This document shows positions 13,801 through 26,050 of a stretch of DNA of 64,000 bases, in pieces (within the stretch, counting starts at the first letter, position 1; each line of letters begins with the position of its first letter). Below the pieces are notes generated by a model. It made no database searches. It was not told the DNA's origin and saw only the letters and a program-made list of their open reading frames with translations. The DNA is taken from contig CP099851.1 in the NCBI GenBank assembly GCA_030062745.1, positions 8,496,393 to 8,560,392 of the forward strand, in the 5' to 3' direction. This stretch comes from Capitulum mitella (taxonomy: Eukaryota > Arthropoda > Thecostraca > Pollicipedomorpha > Pollicipedidae). The position numbers and the translations under genes were made by a program.

Positions 13801-14214
13801 TGACTGGGTCAGCAGTTTGTCAGGGACTGACGCCAGGGTGACCGAGTCGGCAGTTTGCCAGGGGCTGCCACAGGAGTGACCGAGTCGGCAGTTTGTCAGG
13901 GGATGCCACAGGAGTGACCGAGTCAGCAGTTTGCCAGGGGATGCCACAGGAATGACCGAGTCGGCAGTTTGTCAGGGGATGCCACAGGAGTGACCGAGTC
14001 GGCAGTTTGCCAGGGACTGCCACAGGAGTGACCGAGTCGGCAGTTTGTCAGGTGCTGACACTGGGGTGACCGAGTCGGCAGTTTGTCAGGGACTGACGCT
14101 AGGGTGACCGAGTCGGCAGTTTGTCAGGTGCTGACACTGGGGTGACCGAGTCGGCAGTTTGTCAGGGACTGACGCTAGAGGTGACCGAGTCGGCAGTTTC
14201 CCAGGGGCTGCCAC
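13801..14214 (+). repeat. 38-bp minisatellite array
   Basis: ACCGAGTCGGCAGTTTG recurs at 13841, 13879, 13917, 13955, 13993, 14031, 14069, 14107, 14145 and 14184: spacing exactly 38 bases except the last (39). One diverged unit precedes. Units differ mainly in the GGGATGCCACAGGA versus GTGCTGACACTGG half, so two subtypes alternate. It forms the inner part of the left arm of the foldback element. Confidence 0.95.
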
Positions 14215-15334
14215 ACATCTGGGTGATCGTAGAGGAGAAATCGTCTCCCTCCCCCCCGCCCTGCCCCTGCCCTTATATTCAAGAAAAATCCACCGAATGA
14301 AAGTTGGGTTAATCCAAACATCACGAACGTTGCCTGGATCGTCTCCCCTCCCAATTTTTTCCTACTGCTTCTTGGCTGTAATGCATCTGCCTGCAGTTCT
14401 TATAGCCCGTTGCACAGGAGGGCGAACTTAACAACCACCACCATTAGCATTACCTTGTTTTTTTTGTACTTTTTTATACATATTTGGTAAAGCCAAGATG
14501 ACAGAGCAATAACACCTCTGTTGAGTCACCTTAAATACAAACATCGTCTTGACTGACCGACATTGTCAAGATCAAACATTGTTCTCTTGAAACATTTCAA
14601 TGCCTTGATCAGCATAAAATACATACACTTGCTGTTAGCATACTTCAGGACAAGACATACTACTCCGAATTATCACCTGCATAATCTAACATTTTACCAT
14701 ACTAAAGACCAAAGATGCATGACACCGGAATCGCCTTCTGTTAATTACGCATTGCTCTACCAATTACAACGTAGGAAAAATATGATGGGAACAATCTAAA
14801 AATTGACCCATCTACCTCAGCACAGATCAGTATCGACAATAATCCCAGACTCATGACAACGTAATGCAAAAAGTTACTAGTCAAAACTCTCCTTTAAGAC
14901 ACTACCTCCCAAAAATGAATAGAACAGGAATGTGGATCAGAGGTGTTGACGGATCAGCTCACCATGCATTTCGGACTGCCCTGCAGTGACATTACAACAG
15001 TGGAAAACCTGTGCTTTAATGGCCTCGATTTGTCGCCATTTCTTCTGCTTGTTAAACGGCCCGAGCGTCGCACTTAACTCTTCTGAGCGGTGCACTTAAA
15101 ATCTCTGAGACCGGCGAATTCCTTCTGCACTCATTCAAATGGTCGCCCAAATCTCCATCCTGTGGCATTTCCTTGACATATGGCTGAAAAGAAACTCAAC
15201 GAATTCGCCTCACGCGAGTCGTCCACCATTCCAGCCCGGCAGGATTCGCAGCGCTGGCTAATGCGTTCGGCCTCCGAGGCCATGTATCGCCGTCAGCGGC
15301 GACTGAGGAGAGTCGGATTGTCGGATCCGGCGGG

Positions 15335-15470
15335 AGAGCGCCACGATTGTCGGCTCCCGGGGGAGAGCGCCACGATTGTCGGCTCCGGTGGGAGAGCGCC
15401 ATGATTGTCGGCTCCGGCGAGAGAGCGCCACGATTGTCGGCTCCCGGGAGAGCGCGCCACGACTGTCGTC
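15335..15470 (+). repeat. 29-bp tandem repeat
   Basis: GAGAGCGCCACGATTGTCGG recurs with a 29-base period (CCACG/CCATG at 15341, 15370, 15399, 15428) and a fifth, shifted unit. It sits just inside the right arm of the foldback element. Confidence 0.9.
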
Positions 15471-15519
15471 CCCACCGGCCCGAAGCGACGCCAGGACCAA
15501 CGACAGCCGGCCAGTGTCA

Positions 15520-15680
15520 GACCTGACAAACTGCAGACCCGGTCATCCCAGCGGCAGTCCCTGGCAAACTGCTGACCCGGTCAATCCTGTGGCAGCCCCT
15601 GGCGAACTGCCGACTCGGTCACCCTAGCGTCAGTCCCTGACAAACTGCTGACTCGGTCATTCCTGTGGCAGCCCCTACTG
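15520..15680 (-). repeat. Inverted diverged 38-bp units
   Basis: CAAACTGC(T/A/C)GAC(C/T)CGGTCA recurs four times; it is the reverse complement of the 13801-14214 unit and forms part of the right foldback arm. Confidence 0.85.
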
Positions 15681-15877
15681 CTGACCCAGTCACCGCAGTT
15701 GCAGTCTCCGACAAAGTGGTAACACAGTTGTCCCAGCGTCAGACCTGATAAAACGGCACGCCAGACGGCCCCTGAGGCCGGATCCAACGCAAAACATCCT
15801 CGTTAGACAGTCATTAGCCCACTGACCTTGCTGACGCCACCGATGTCACTGAAATCTGACATCCCGGACGCATCTGG

Positions 15878-16852
15878 GTGATCACATCTAAGATCACCCG
15901 GCCAATAAACCGATTCATACGTAAACGGCATTTCGTGGTCTAAATTAGCTTTTCGTATCTGTTATTTCGTATTGCATGTATACCATTCAATAAATGCACA
16001 CCTGCGTTTTAGACATTTCCGCAACGTGCGTATAATTTGAAAATGAATTCCTGGAAACGTGGTTGCGGGATGCGACTTGTCAGCCAAGGACATGCCACAT
16101 TAGGATTTCGCAAGAGCCTGATGACGCGAATGACCCGATGAGAAGGATCAGTGGTCATTTTCTTTGAAAGATACAACATTTACGGTTGTTCAGGCAAGGT
16201 AACGATGCAAGGCGACCTAAATCGTGCTCCTATGATTTAAATATCCGCAGAAGGCGCAGTGCACCTTGCTGCCTGGGTGGCTTTTAGTGGAGTAACATCC
16301 AATCAAAACCTTTTGCGGAAGCGCGGTACATGCAGTACCAGAAAGGCCTCAGTATATCACTTTTCCTAAGCTCGTCAGAGGATAAATAATCAAAAGCTGC
16401 TCAGCTGTAGTCAGTCAAAAAGGAGACGGATATTCGGCGTATTTTTCCGAATTTCTCTGCCGCCTTCCTTTCCGAGGGTGAAAAGGACTTGCGATGATTC
16501 CTCGCACAGCGAAAGACTTGTCACCGTGCGAAAGCCATCAGTGGCCCGCGCATGCCTCCCCCTAAACGAACTGTGTAGGCGGCATGTAAGTGTAGCAAAT
16601 CCGGAAAGCGTGAGAAGTTTATAGTCAGATGTCGTTTTAACCCTCCCCCAAGATTTCATGATTGTGCGTTGGGACCTTATGATGGAGCAAGCCCCAGTGA
16701 GTGCGTGATGGAGTAAAGAGCGTAAATAAGTCACAGATTTTCGTAAAACGTCACCCGTGGTTGCCGCTATTAGACCCTGAAAAAATAATACCCATGCACT
16801 GCCACGGAGCTCATCTCGATATTAAAACAATGAAAACCGTGGGTTCCTGGCC
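15878..16852. other. No gene recognised
   Basis: Begins with a small palindrome (GGGTGATC...GATCACCC, 15876-15899) right at the foldback end. TTAACCCTCCCCC at 16637-16649 looks like a TTAA-family end but has no partner. Confidence 0.45.
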
Positions 16853-18500
16853 TTGGCGTCGTCGGCTGCCTGCAGTGAGGACGGTGTCAGTATCCGCGTG
16901 ATCCGTATGTTTTTTGATGCGATCGGCGCGGTGCTCCTGCATTCGGTCAATTCAAGTATCTCCTCAGATGTTTCAGATTCGTGGAAAAATTCCTTCATTT
17001 ATCCCAGCTTTAAATCCGGAGATCCTACCAACCCGCCTAACTTCCGGTCGATCCCCATCTTTCCTGTCGTTGCCAAGATTGTAGAGCGGGCCGTCCACCA
17101 ACAGTTCTACAATTTCCTGCCCCAGAACCACCTCCTTTCCCCACCTGAGCACGGGTTCCGTCCTCGTCATTCGACGGGAACCGCGCTGATATCCATATCC
17201 GACCACATCCTTTCAGCCAATGACCGTGAGGGGACGTCCCTACTTTGCCTACTGGATTTGAGCAAATGCTTTGGTGTGACAGACCACGCTAAACTCATGA
17301 CCAAATTGCAGCATCATGGAATCCGTATTTCTTGGTTTTCGACGTATTTCCGTTATCACACCCAAAGTTAAGCTAAAGCTAGCCTTACTGACGCTCAAGG
17401 AAGCCCTAAAATATCTGCCCCGCGCCCCAACAGCATCGGAATTTTTCAGGGCTCCGCTCTCGGCCCCTGCTCTACTGCGTCTTCGCAAACGGCCTCGGTC
17501 TGTTCGCTGAGGGCGTAGTAGTCGTGCAATACGTCCACGACACTCAAATTTTGGTTGTTGGTGAAAAGTCTGAATTCCGAAACGTCACTACTTTTTGAAC
17601 AGATCCTGGCTCCTCATTGATATCTGGTTTCGAGCAAACGGGCTAAAAGTAAATGCCAGTAAGACTCCGCTGATGCTGTTGGACAGCGCGCCAAATCTGC
17701 GTAACGCCCCAATGTCACCGTAAAATTTCGCGATTGCCATGCTCCCCCTGTTTCGGAAACTAAAAATCTGGGAATAGCCTTTGATCGCTGTCTCATTTGG
17801 GACTCCTACGTAACCGCCATTACTAGGCGCTGTTCCAGAACTCTGAGTGGCCTATCACATCTAAGGAGTTACCTGCCGCCGTCCGTTAGCTCCGCTCTGG
17901 TCAGTGCTATGGTTCTGTCGCTGGTCCGATATTGTAACTCGGTATATGGCAATGGTACTCGAAAAAAACTGTCTCGCATGCAGAAAATCATTAACTCTGC
18001 AGCAAGAGTTATTTTTGGCCGAAAGAAATTTGGTCACACAGAGGATCTGCTGCGGAGACTGGACTGGCTCAGCGCGGAGAAACTGGTCTCATACCACACA
18101 CCGAGCCGGGCGCACAAGATGCGCTGCATGGGTGGGCCTAAAATACTGGCCACCGAGTTTTCATGTGTTGCGGAGTATCACGAGCGACGCACCAGGCAGG
18201 ATGGCAAACTATATGTACCAAGATCTCACACGGAAATGGGTCGGAGACGTTTTTGCAGCCGTGCGGCGCGGCAGCTCAACTCATCGCCACCCGCTCTGCT
18301 ATTTCTATTTCCCTTCTTCTTTGTCGACTCGGCTTCCTCCTTCCCTGTTTGGTCGCCACCTGAGACGCCACCTAAGCAAAGATCAAGGGTGTTGCCGGCC
18401 CATCAATATGTTGTTTTGTGGCGTCTTGCGCACTTTTTAAGTTGTTCAAATGACAGTGACTGCGTGCATTGTATGTTTGGCAGTGATTGCATGGACTGAT
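16853..18500 (+). mobile_element. Decayed CR1-like non-LTR retrotransposon (reverse transcriptase)
   Basis: Broken frames give a recognisable LINE reverse transcriptase. SWKNSFIYPSFKSGD and KIVERAVHQQF begin the RT, followed by HGFRPRHSTGTAL, and motif A LLDLSKCFG (usual LSKAFD, so the second Asp is lost but the catalytic first Asp is kept). Motif B is GIFQGSALGP near 17440. Motif C reads YVHD instead of YADD at about 17530, destroying a catalytic Asp. The C-terminal region at 17909-18300 has YCNSVYG, RMQKIINSAARVIFGRKK and a late VPRSHTEMGRRRFCSRAARQ block, the pattern of CR1/L2/Crack-group LINEs. At least two frameshifts separate these parts. No 5' endonuclease is seen, so the copy is 5'-truncated and inactive. 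Confidence 0.85.
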
Positions 18501-20254
18501 GACCACTGACTTCTTGCTCTTATTTCTTTTGAGGAGAGGCCGTAATAGCATCCAGCCTATTGCGTATGGCTTCAATATACGTCTGAAGTCTGAAGTTTAT
18601 CATGATTTCGGGCCGGAGTGTTTTACCAAGTTTGTATAGCCTTGGCGTCGCTGTTCTCAATATTCGTCGCTTTTGCTTTGTTGGAGTTTCTTCTGTTGTC
18701 GGCTTCCAGCGGGCTGCGGCGATGCAGACATGAAGCCATTTTCGATGGAGCAAATTACATTAGCTGAAGGACAGTGTCTACATCATGGACGTCCGAGTAG
18801 TTATCTTTTTGGACGTGCTCAGCACGTGCCCTCATTCCGGAAAGTTTGCTAACTCGATCGTTCACCTTTCGCAGCTGTCCAACATGTCTAACTAGACTCT
18901 CATTGATCTTCGTCGTGAGCTACTTTATCGAGGTGTCCTTGTCGCAACTAGTCGTCAAACATACGTCATTTACTCGCGCTCTGCGATCAATGGGCATACT
19001 TGGTCGAGCTCAATTTCGTGAGCATCGCAGTGATCGATGCTTCATAAATGTGAATGATTTCTCTTTCAAACGGAAACACCTGTTAAAAGTATTTTGACTC
19101 GTTGATTAAACAAGAGCACACATACAGCGCGACCACTGTGCTTCGTTATTGTTTTTGGGGTTCAGGAACAGAACATGCTTTTTATGTCACATCAGGGTGT
19201 ATATATGTTGCAGGTTATGTGTACTAACGCATACGTCAATGTTCTTGTAATGTCTCTTGATGGGCTGTCAAGGACTTTTTATGGAACTCTGGATTACCAT
19301 ATCATTCTGCAGGTTGTCGCTGAAGTAACCGGTTTCTGCATTTTGCAAACTTTTTCGTCGGTTTTCACGAAGTCAGAAGTGGATTTCAAGCCACCATCTC
19401 CCTAATCCAATGCAGATGTGCAATGCATATTCATCGTCAATGCCATCAATATATCATCTAGATTCCGGAGAGTAAACAAAAAATATCTTCTGGATGGCTT
19501 AACAGTAACGTTTCCGCGGGATCCTTAAGGCTTTGGTGGGGATGATATGAGTGAAACTAGGTTACGCTGTCCTTTTTGCCGCTGTTTTTCACAGAACAAA
19601 ACTAAGCATCGGTAAAGTAAGAAGATGAATCCGCTTTGCAATGTTCCTCTAACGTGTCACGACTGCCATCAATTGTTTTTGTAGTGACTATCCCAGTGGG
19701 CTGCAGTACACTTACGTAAACCAATACCGGTAAAAACGGTAATGGTAAAATACCTTTACACGTTTCTGTAACCTGTCCCTCCATGGAATAATAAGCACCT
19801 GTTTTTGCCGTGATCTCAGCTGTTTTCAAGCCCTTAGGGAAGTTGGGAACCAGAGGATAAATAAATGGAATTAAGGGGGTTAGTCCAAAATGCATTTCTA
19901 ACTGCGGTACGAGTTTTACCATCCAAATGGAACTGTAAACGCCCCAGATAGATCAAAGCCTCCATCCCTGGAGTGGATCACTCCGATTATTTTTAATATG
20001 GCACCATAAATCAATATTTTTTAAGATCCATCCACTCAGGCGGCTCTTTCGTCATCTCCCGTCAGTTCCAAGAAAAAAGAAAGACAATGAAAAAATCCCT
20101 CCAGAGGAACATCCTAGATAAAATGCAGTAAAGCAAATTAAACATCGCGAACCGCAACAAATCTAAAGACAGCAAATTTACTGGGTCGACAAAACAGAAA
20201 CGCATAGTGTTGAATAGGAGTTAGAACGCGAAAAGGAAACATTTGATTAACAGT
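18501..20254. other. No gene recognised
   Basis: A 106-codon minus-strand frame at 19602-19922 (starts MVKLVPQLEMHFG) has balanced composition but no recognised domain or splice support. Confidence 0.4.
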
Positions 20255-20680
20255 GTTGGAAAATTCAAAGACGGAGCTTGAATGCAATCAAAGTTTGGGC
20301 GACAGTGGCCGTAGGAAGCAGGTGGTTCCACGCTGCCTCCGCCCGGTACGAGAACGCCCTCTGGGAGGTCGCCAGTCGGCACCGTCGTAAGTGGAGACTG
20401 GCGGCCGCGGACTAGCGGGTCTTTCGCACCGAAACGGAACAGAGTTTTCGGAAGGAGCGCCCTTCCGAACAGCGAGCGCAGAGAAACCGAGACAAGTTCA
20501 CTGTGCAGTGCATTAAGCGTTTTAGTGGGGTTCCGCTGCCGCACCAGTTCTTCAGCTCGTTGCCAGTCCAGAGAATGAAGTGTCCGCGTGATGCGCTGGC
20601 AACGCATGGTGACCAAGATTATACGTGTTGCGAAGCTTATAAGCTTTTTGATGCGATGTAGCTGAGACCCAGCCGCACCA
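20255..20680 (-). mobile_element. CR1-like LINE C-terminal fragment
   Basis: Minus-strand translation gives LHRIKKLISFATRIIL, then RTLHSLDWQRAEELVRQR, and, after a frameshift, SAAASLHLRRCRLATSQRAF and SYRAEAAWNHLL with a final TLIAFKLRL. This is the conserved C-terminal region after the RT in CR1-group LINEs (N.AAR..., L.W....E..V, R.FSYRA...WN.L). At least one stop and one frameshift are present. The fragment ends abruptly near 20680, next to the mariner-like relic that starts at about 20722, which may have inserted into it. Confidence 0.75.
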
Positions 20681-20721
20681 CCTCACCCGGACAGACAATG
20701 TGATGTGAGAAAAAACATAGC

Positions 20722-21240
20722 GGGTGGGCCAAAAAAACGTTTCCAACTCCTGAACGCTCTACCTCACAAAGTTTTCTGTCGATTTCGTTCAAATTTGTTA
20801 TTCACAGACTCCTGGTCAGTCTAAATGATCAAATAAAATTTGAGCAACGTAGCACTCAATATGGGGTTCAGAAGATCCCTGATACGCAAAGACGCAAAAC
20901 CGTCTTTTCATTTTTAGTTTTGGGATGTTGTGTTTCTGAACCGTCGTGTGCGTTTGGCGACTGTGTTTGCACGCCCATTTCATTTGTGTTGTGATATTTC
21001 ATGACAAGTGTTTGAAGATCATGCTATCAGAATGGCGTTGACTACCGAAATGAAGTACACAAGAAAATTATGTTGCGAACAAAAAAGTTGGCGCGGTGTA
21101 CGCCTGGTTAAGGGATTCCCTCAGGTCAAACGGAACAGAGTTTTTATCAACCGGCATATCCACAAACTGGAAACAACGGGAGCGCTTGCAAGCAACACTT
21201 CTATGTTTGTTAGATATCACGTTCTCGAGGGCATGTCACG
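20722..21240 (+). mobile_element. Mariner/DUF4817-like transposon relic
   Basis: GGGTGGGCCAAAAAAACG at 20722-20739 resembles the terminal inverted repeat of elements whose ends read as GGGTG..CCAAAAA, and is preceded by TA two bases earlier. From 21032 a frame reads MALTTEMKYTRKLCCEQKSW, then GFPQVKRNRVFINRHIHKLE and TTGALAS, resembling the helix-turn-helix N-terminal domain (DUF4817 type) of transposase-like proteins, with its alternating helix pattern and final K.E.TG.... No catalytic domain follows, and I find no matching right terminus by 21.9 kb. The open frame continues to 21409 with Cys-rich sequence I do not recognise. Confidence 0.4.
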
Positions 21241-22860
21241 ACTACAAAGCACGGTGCACTGTAAAATGTGCGAGCAGCGCGTCAAGTGCAACGCAAATGT
21301 CACATTTGCTGATTGCTTTGCAAACTGCAGCCTGCATGCGTCGGACACGTGGTGCTATTTGTACCACATAACCACACATCGGAAACGATGCGACTTAAGG
21401 CGAATGTAAACGTCAAGGTCAAATAACGTCGCAAAAATGTCTCATTTTATGGAAAATCTAATGCGTTTTCAGGAAGCTGCTTGGCAGACATCTTGAACAT
21501 TAGTTTAAAAAAATAAACAAATAAGCAAACAAAAATACAGAAACACGCACACAGACACGCACACACGCGCACGGAGGCACACACGCATATACAATATAAC
21601 ACGCGATACATTCCTCTCATTCTAGACTTTTTCTGAGCCCTCTCGGAAATCGCCATTCAGAATTGTCTTTCGTAGAACTACATTGCCTATGTTGATATTA
21701 GAACATTCCCTAATATGACATGTTATCAGGTCATTTTAGGGCATGACCTGACCTTTCACTATGTGCCTATAATGCCACACTGTAATTTTTTGACCATACG
21801 CAGAGAATTTTGGTATTTGTGTACAGTACCGGACATGATTAAACATGGCTGGTTGAAACCAAAATAAGTCAACTCAGTATCTGTAGTCTGCAGCACAAGA
21901 CGTTCTCCCATCACCAGACAGTACTGGCGCCACCAGCAGTGGTCAAATAGATGCGTCCTAGAGCAGCAAGGCGTCTGCTGCGTCGTGCGTTGTTGCGGCA
22001 TCGACACAGGCCTTCCAGCCGACGTGCGACGGCGAGGAAAGAGCAGGACCAGATTTCTGTCTCAGTGCACTTGAGCGTAAGGAGACGAGTCCAGTGTGCG
22101 CGCAGTTGTCGTTGTAGGTAATGTGCGCTGTATTGACGGCTGTTGCCGAGTTGAACTGCATCGAACAATCAGTGTCTACATACTTGCCAAAAGTTACCAG
22201 CAGCAGAAGCCTTCGTGAAAGCCGATAATACTAGCAGTTGCTCAGGACTTTGACGCGATGGACGCCGATCGCTCCGGTGCGTAATGACCGACCGGATCGA
22301 TCGGCAATCTTACGCCCGCCACAATCACGCGTGGCCTTCGAAACCGGGCCGCCGCGGCACGCGACATGTGAATGTGCATTATGTCGTTCCGACGTTGGAG
22401 GCGCAGTCCGACATCATTTGCCTTTTTTTGCGGGGGAGGGAATTAGCAGTGAATATCCAATTCGTCTGTTTTGGGCGAAATGAGCTGTTTGACCTCGGAT
22501 GATCCGGGTTGACGTCCTGTTCTTTTTCTGCTCCACACGTGAATCTGGTTCGATAAATCACTTCAAGCTGCTTGCATTTACAAACAGACATCGTTACGCA
22601 ACAAACCGACTTCAAGATAGCGTCGGGAGCGTATTCTGCTGAAAAGGGCATATGCTAACCTGGCGTGGAATGCGGCCAACCCGCCTAAGGAAATAAAACC
22701 GCTTGTCATACGAACGACGAGAAACTAGTCTATCTGATTCAGCACCACAATTGGCCGCGCCGTAGTTAAACGGGGACTGACGTGCGAGACATTCCGTTTG
22801 TAGCGCAAAAAAGTAAAGTCTTTTTGTTTGACATGTCCTGGAAGGAAGGAAGGAAGGACT
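21241..22860. other. No gene recognised
   Basis: Contains an ACACGCACAC-rich purine/pyrimidine patch at 21540-21600 and a GC-rich segment at 22230-22440. Short frames only. Confidence 0.45.
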
Positions 22861-22962
22861 CGTCCCGCCGCTGCCTCACGTCGTCCCGCCGCTGCCTGAC
22901 GTCGTCCCGCCGCTGTCTCACGTCGTCCCGCCGCTGCCTCACGTCGTCCCTCAGCTGCCTCC
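22861..22962 (+). repeat. 21-bp minisatellite
   Basis: Five units starting CGTCCCGCCGCTGCCTCACGT-like at 22861, 22882, 22903, 22924 and 22945. On the minus strand it encodes a seven-residue periodic RRxAAAG pattern, but no gene context supports translation. A GGAA repeat precedes it. Confidence 0.9.
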
Positions 22963-23089
22963 GTCCTCGCCTGGCTGAGCCTCCTGAGCCGGCGATGCAG
23001 TCGAGTGGGGACAAGCCTGCGAGCGATCCGGAGGTCGAGGAAGAGCTGTTTCCCAAGAAGTTTGGTCAGCCGGTGCTTCAGGTCCACGG

Positions 23090-23335
23090 TGCGACCCATC
23101 ACGAGGCTTCAGAGAACCTCATAACTTCCCGCCGTAGCCACCCACGTCTCGTACGGCACCAGAAGACCGCCTCGGCTGATCGCCCGGCACTAAACTGATG
23201 GGACGCCACTGGATGGTGCACCCGCTCCAGCAGACCCAGTGTGGGATCCACGTGACGGTACTTGGTGATCACGTAACCGGCGACGAACGCAAGAGCCTGG
23301 TGCTCCAGCCCGGTCTCCTTTGCGGGGTCCAAGGT
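23090..23335 (-). mobile_element. P-element/THAP9-like transposase C-terminal relic
   Basis: Minus-strand frame 23332-23099 reads ETGLEHQALAFVAGYVITKY, then RHVDPTLGLL, and later TRRGWLRREVMRFSEAS. The GLE..AL.FVAGY...K...DP.LG block and a following RGGL...S.E-like block resemble the C-terminal domain of P-element transposases and THAP9-like proteins of invertebrates. The frame stops at 23099 and no other transposase motif is found, so it is a short relic. The 21-bp minisatellite at 22861-22962 lies next to it. The assignment is from memory of the family and could be wrong. Confidence 0.42.
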
Positions 23336-23959
23336 GCCGGCCGTCTGGAGGGCCGTCTAGGGCTCACCGCTGATTTCGCAAAGCAAGTTTGTTGCGCCCC
23401 TATACAGTCCATAGTTTGCACTGACACCTCTTTCGAGTCACTCAGCTTTCCTGGCCCAGTCGTAAGTTCTGAGAGATAAGAGCAACATGTACTCAACATA
23501 CACTCGTGCGCGATGCGGGTACCGTGCAAATGCACGGTCTATACCGCAAGGCAATGCCGTTAGAATTTCTTAGTCCATGACAGAAGAAATCGGCCCCTAG
23601 ATCTGGTGCTAAAAATGATAAAAAAGTACGTTACAGAAGCCTTGTTTTGTTCTGCAGTCTTATCTTCCCTGTAACCCTGTATCCTAAACGTTGAACGTGG
23701 TACGTGCCGTCTATTCGTGCAAGTACATGACGACTTACGATTGGGCATTCAGTTCCTTTTGAGACGAAGCCGATTTTGAAGCGCTCTGACCTTTGGTTGT
23801 CGAAACAATTTGCTAGAACCGAGACCGTTTTGGAAACGAAAAGTAACGGTTTTTTATACAGAAGATCCCTGGTAGTGAGCTGCGCGTGCGTCAGTACGTC
23901 TACTTGACTGACCATGCAGCAGGCTCTGCCACCTCACAATGCAGCCAAGCCACACTCAC

Positions 23960-26050
23960 CCAGTTACATGCCACAATGCAGGCATGCCACTTTCACTCGG
24001 ACAACAATGAACCCTACAACCAGCCATTCACCCTCGCATAACTGACGTATGCACTGGGCAGGTGTCGCAACACCTTGGTGGGACATAATCAAGTTGCCTG
24101 TCCCTTTTTGAACATCTTTCTGAATTCGGTCAAGCTCAACCCTTTGACGCTTAAAAAAAAATTGGCTTGACGAAGACTTCCCGGCCACCTGGTCCTCCTC
24201 CACAATTATTCCCATCCTCAGACTTTGCAAACCTTCCCCGCCCAATTTTACTCACCAGCTGTGCACATAATCTTTTTGAGAGAATGGTCATTGATCGAAT
24301 TTGAATCTATCTAGAAACAAACGACATTCTTTTCCCTTACCAAAACGGCTTTCGTTCGCAGCGTTCTACGGCCGATAACCTGATGCGAATCGTTCATTCG
24401 TTTCAAAGTGGCTTTTCCCATCGAAGTTAGCATCATTACTGGACTTAAAAGCCAATTCTGAAAAAGTACACTTTTCTTCCGTCTTGATAAAATGGCATCG
24501 CGCTGGAATCCGTGGCAGAGCGGTTAAATTCATTTTAAATTTCTCAGGCTAAGAACATTCACAATGCGTCGCGGCAACGTCCACCTCGTCTCTGCTCTTT
24601 AGGAGCTAGGCTTGCTTCGAGACAGTGTTCACTCTCCCACCTTATTTCTACTTATGATTAACGAGGTTGCGGACAAGCTCTCAGCGTTACATCATTATTA
24701 TAGCGTTACATCATTATTATCATACATCATCCCGGCCTCCAATATTCTCTTTACGCCGACGATTTAGCGGTGTGATTCGAACACCCTCGCGTGGACCGCG
24801 CCAGCACCTTGCAGCCCGAAACTCGATTCAATCCATGCGTGGTGCAACCGGTGGGGATTACAGATTTCAGTTAATAAATCTGCCACAGTAACTTTTTCGC
24901 ACTTTCCCCGCCACATACCACCTATGGCCACTTAACAATTCAGAGGCGATGGCATTCCCACCCAGACTTGAATCAGATATTTTGGTATCACTTTAGATCA
25001 TAAGCTCTCCCTTTATTCACACCTTGCTGACTTCGGCAACGTTGCCTTCGCCGACTAAAATATTTTTAGATGCATTTATAGTGAGGGTTGGGGCGACGTC
25101 AGGCTCACCCCCCGGCGCCCCTACATATCTCTAATCCGATTAGTCCTAAAATATAATACGTTCCTCTTTGACAATATTTCTCTTTCCCTTGCTTCGGCCA
25201 CTGAGGTCGTTCAAAGCCGAGCTCTTCAGATCATTACTGGCGGTTTGTTACGTCCCGCCGTTGAGAATCCCCGGGCCGGCGTAAGGGTACCTTCTCCCGC
25301 ACACAGGCACAAACCGCACCTTATCAGGATACTGCATCCGAGTTCATACAACCAGCAATCATCCATCAAAAGACATTCTCACTCTCCCTCGCAGTCATCC
25401 AACAAATGAAATAAAAAAAACATCAAATCCAGCACGTACAACATATCAACACACCAAACTGCAACGGGTTGTAATTTGCGCCGACTCGCAATCAACACTA
25501 CAGTCACTCTACCGACTGTACAATACCACCAGTCCCGGCATACAAGAACTCGGACAGACTCACAACGCACTCCTGGGCAACATTCGCGTCATACTCCTGT
25601 GGGTGCCGGGACACAGCTGCATCCCTGGGAATGAGGCAACTGATGCCCTGGCCCAGCAGGCACGTCACTTATTCCTCTCCTTCCCCCTCGACAACGACCA
25701 GTTGTCCTGCACTGATCTGGCAATTGCTATCTATCTACTAGCACTTGCCAACTCGAAGTTAAAACAACACACACAAAGACACCGGGATACATACGTTCAC
25801 TGCCACATGTATCCCGTTTAATCGCACTTCACATCTTGGGCAACTTTCAACCCAAATACCTGACAAAAGGGAGTTGTCCTTTCCCGCCTCTGCATCAGTC
25901 ATACCCCCTCACGCAATCGCACATCCTGGATGAACTCGGACCCTCTCAATGTTACACGTCATACTCGTTACAACATTGAACGCCTCCTTATTCACTGACC
26001 AAGATACGCCACTCGTCGCCTTCCCCTGACAGCGTATTTGTGAGACAAGC
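23960..26050 (+). mobile_element. Decayed non-LTR retrotransposon with RT and RNase H
   Basis: Fragments in three frames follow the order of an I/R1-type LINE ORF2. An RT start containing WSSSTIIPIL and YQNGFRSQRSTADNLMRIVH lies near 24200-24400; an intact LYADDLAV (YADD codons 24752-24763) is RT motif C; IRYFGITLDHKLSLYSH is near 24970-25020. At 25470-25660 an RNase H domain reads VICADSQSTLQSL and LLWVPGHSCIPGNEATDALA, with the catalytic Asp and the H/N/D cluster visible. Short recognisable C-terminal sequence continues to about 26050. Frameshifts and stops are frequent, so the copy is dead. The RNase H separates it from the CR1-like elements elsewhere in the window. Confidence 0.85.

Larger units (their letters stand above)
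13616..15877. mobile_element. Large foldback element carrying minisatellites
   Basis: CCAGATGCGTCC at the left end and GGACGCATCTGG at 15866-15877 are the outer ends of a long inverted repeat. The left arm runs GTCAGATTTCAGTGACATCG, TCAGTGGGCTAATGAATGTC and GGCCGTCTGGCGTGCCGTTT before entering the 38-bp array; the right arm repeats all of this inverted (15690-15877) together with about five 38-bp-type units (15520-15680). The 1.3-kb centre has a 29-bp array and otherwise featureless sequence. It resembles FB-type elements, whose arms are built from tandem subrepeats. Confidence 0.75.

Noticed and set aside
16637-16649. TTAACCCTCCCCC as another TTAA-family end
   Set aside because: No matching opposite end or family body adjoins it.
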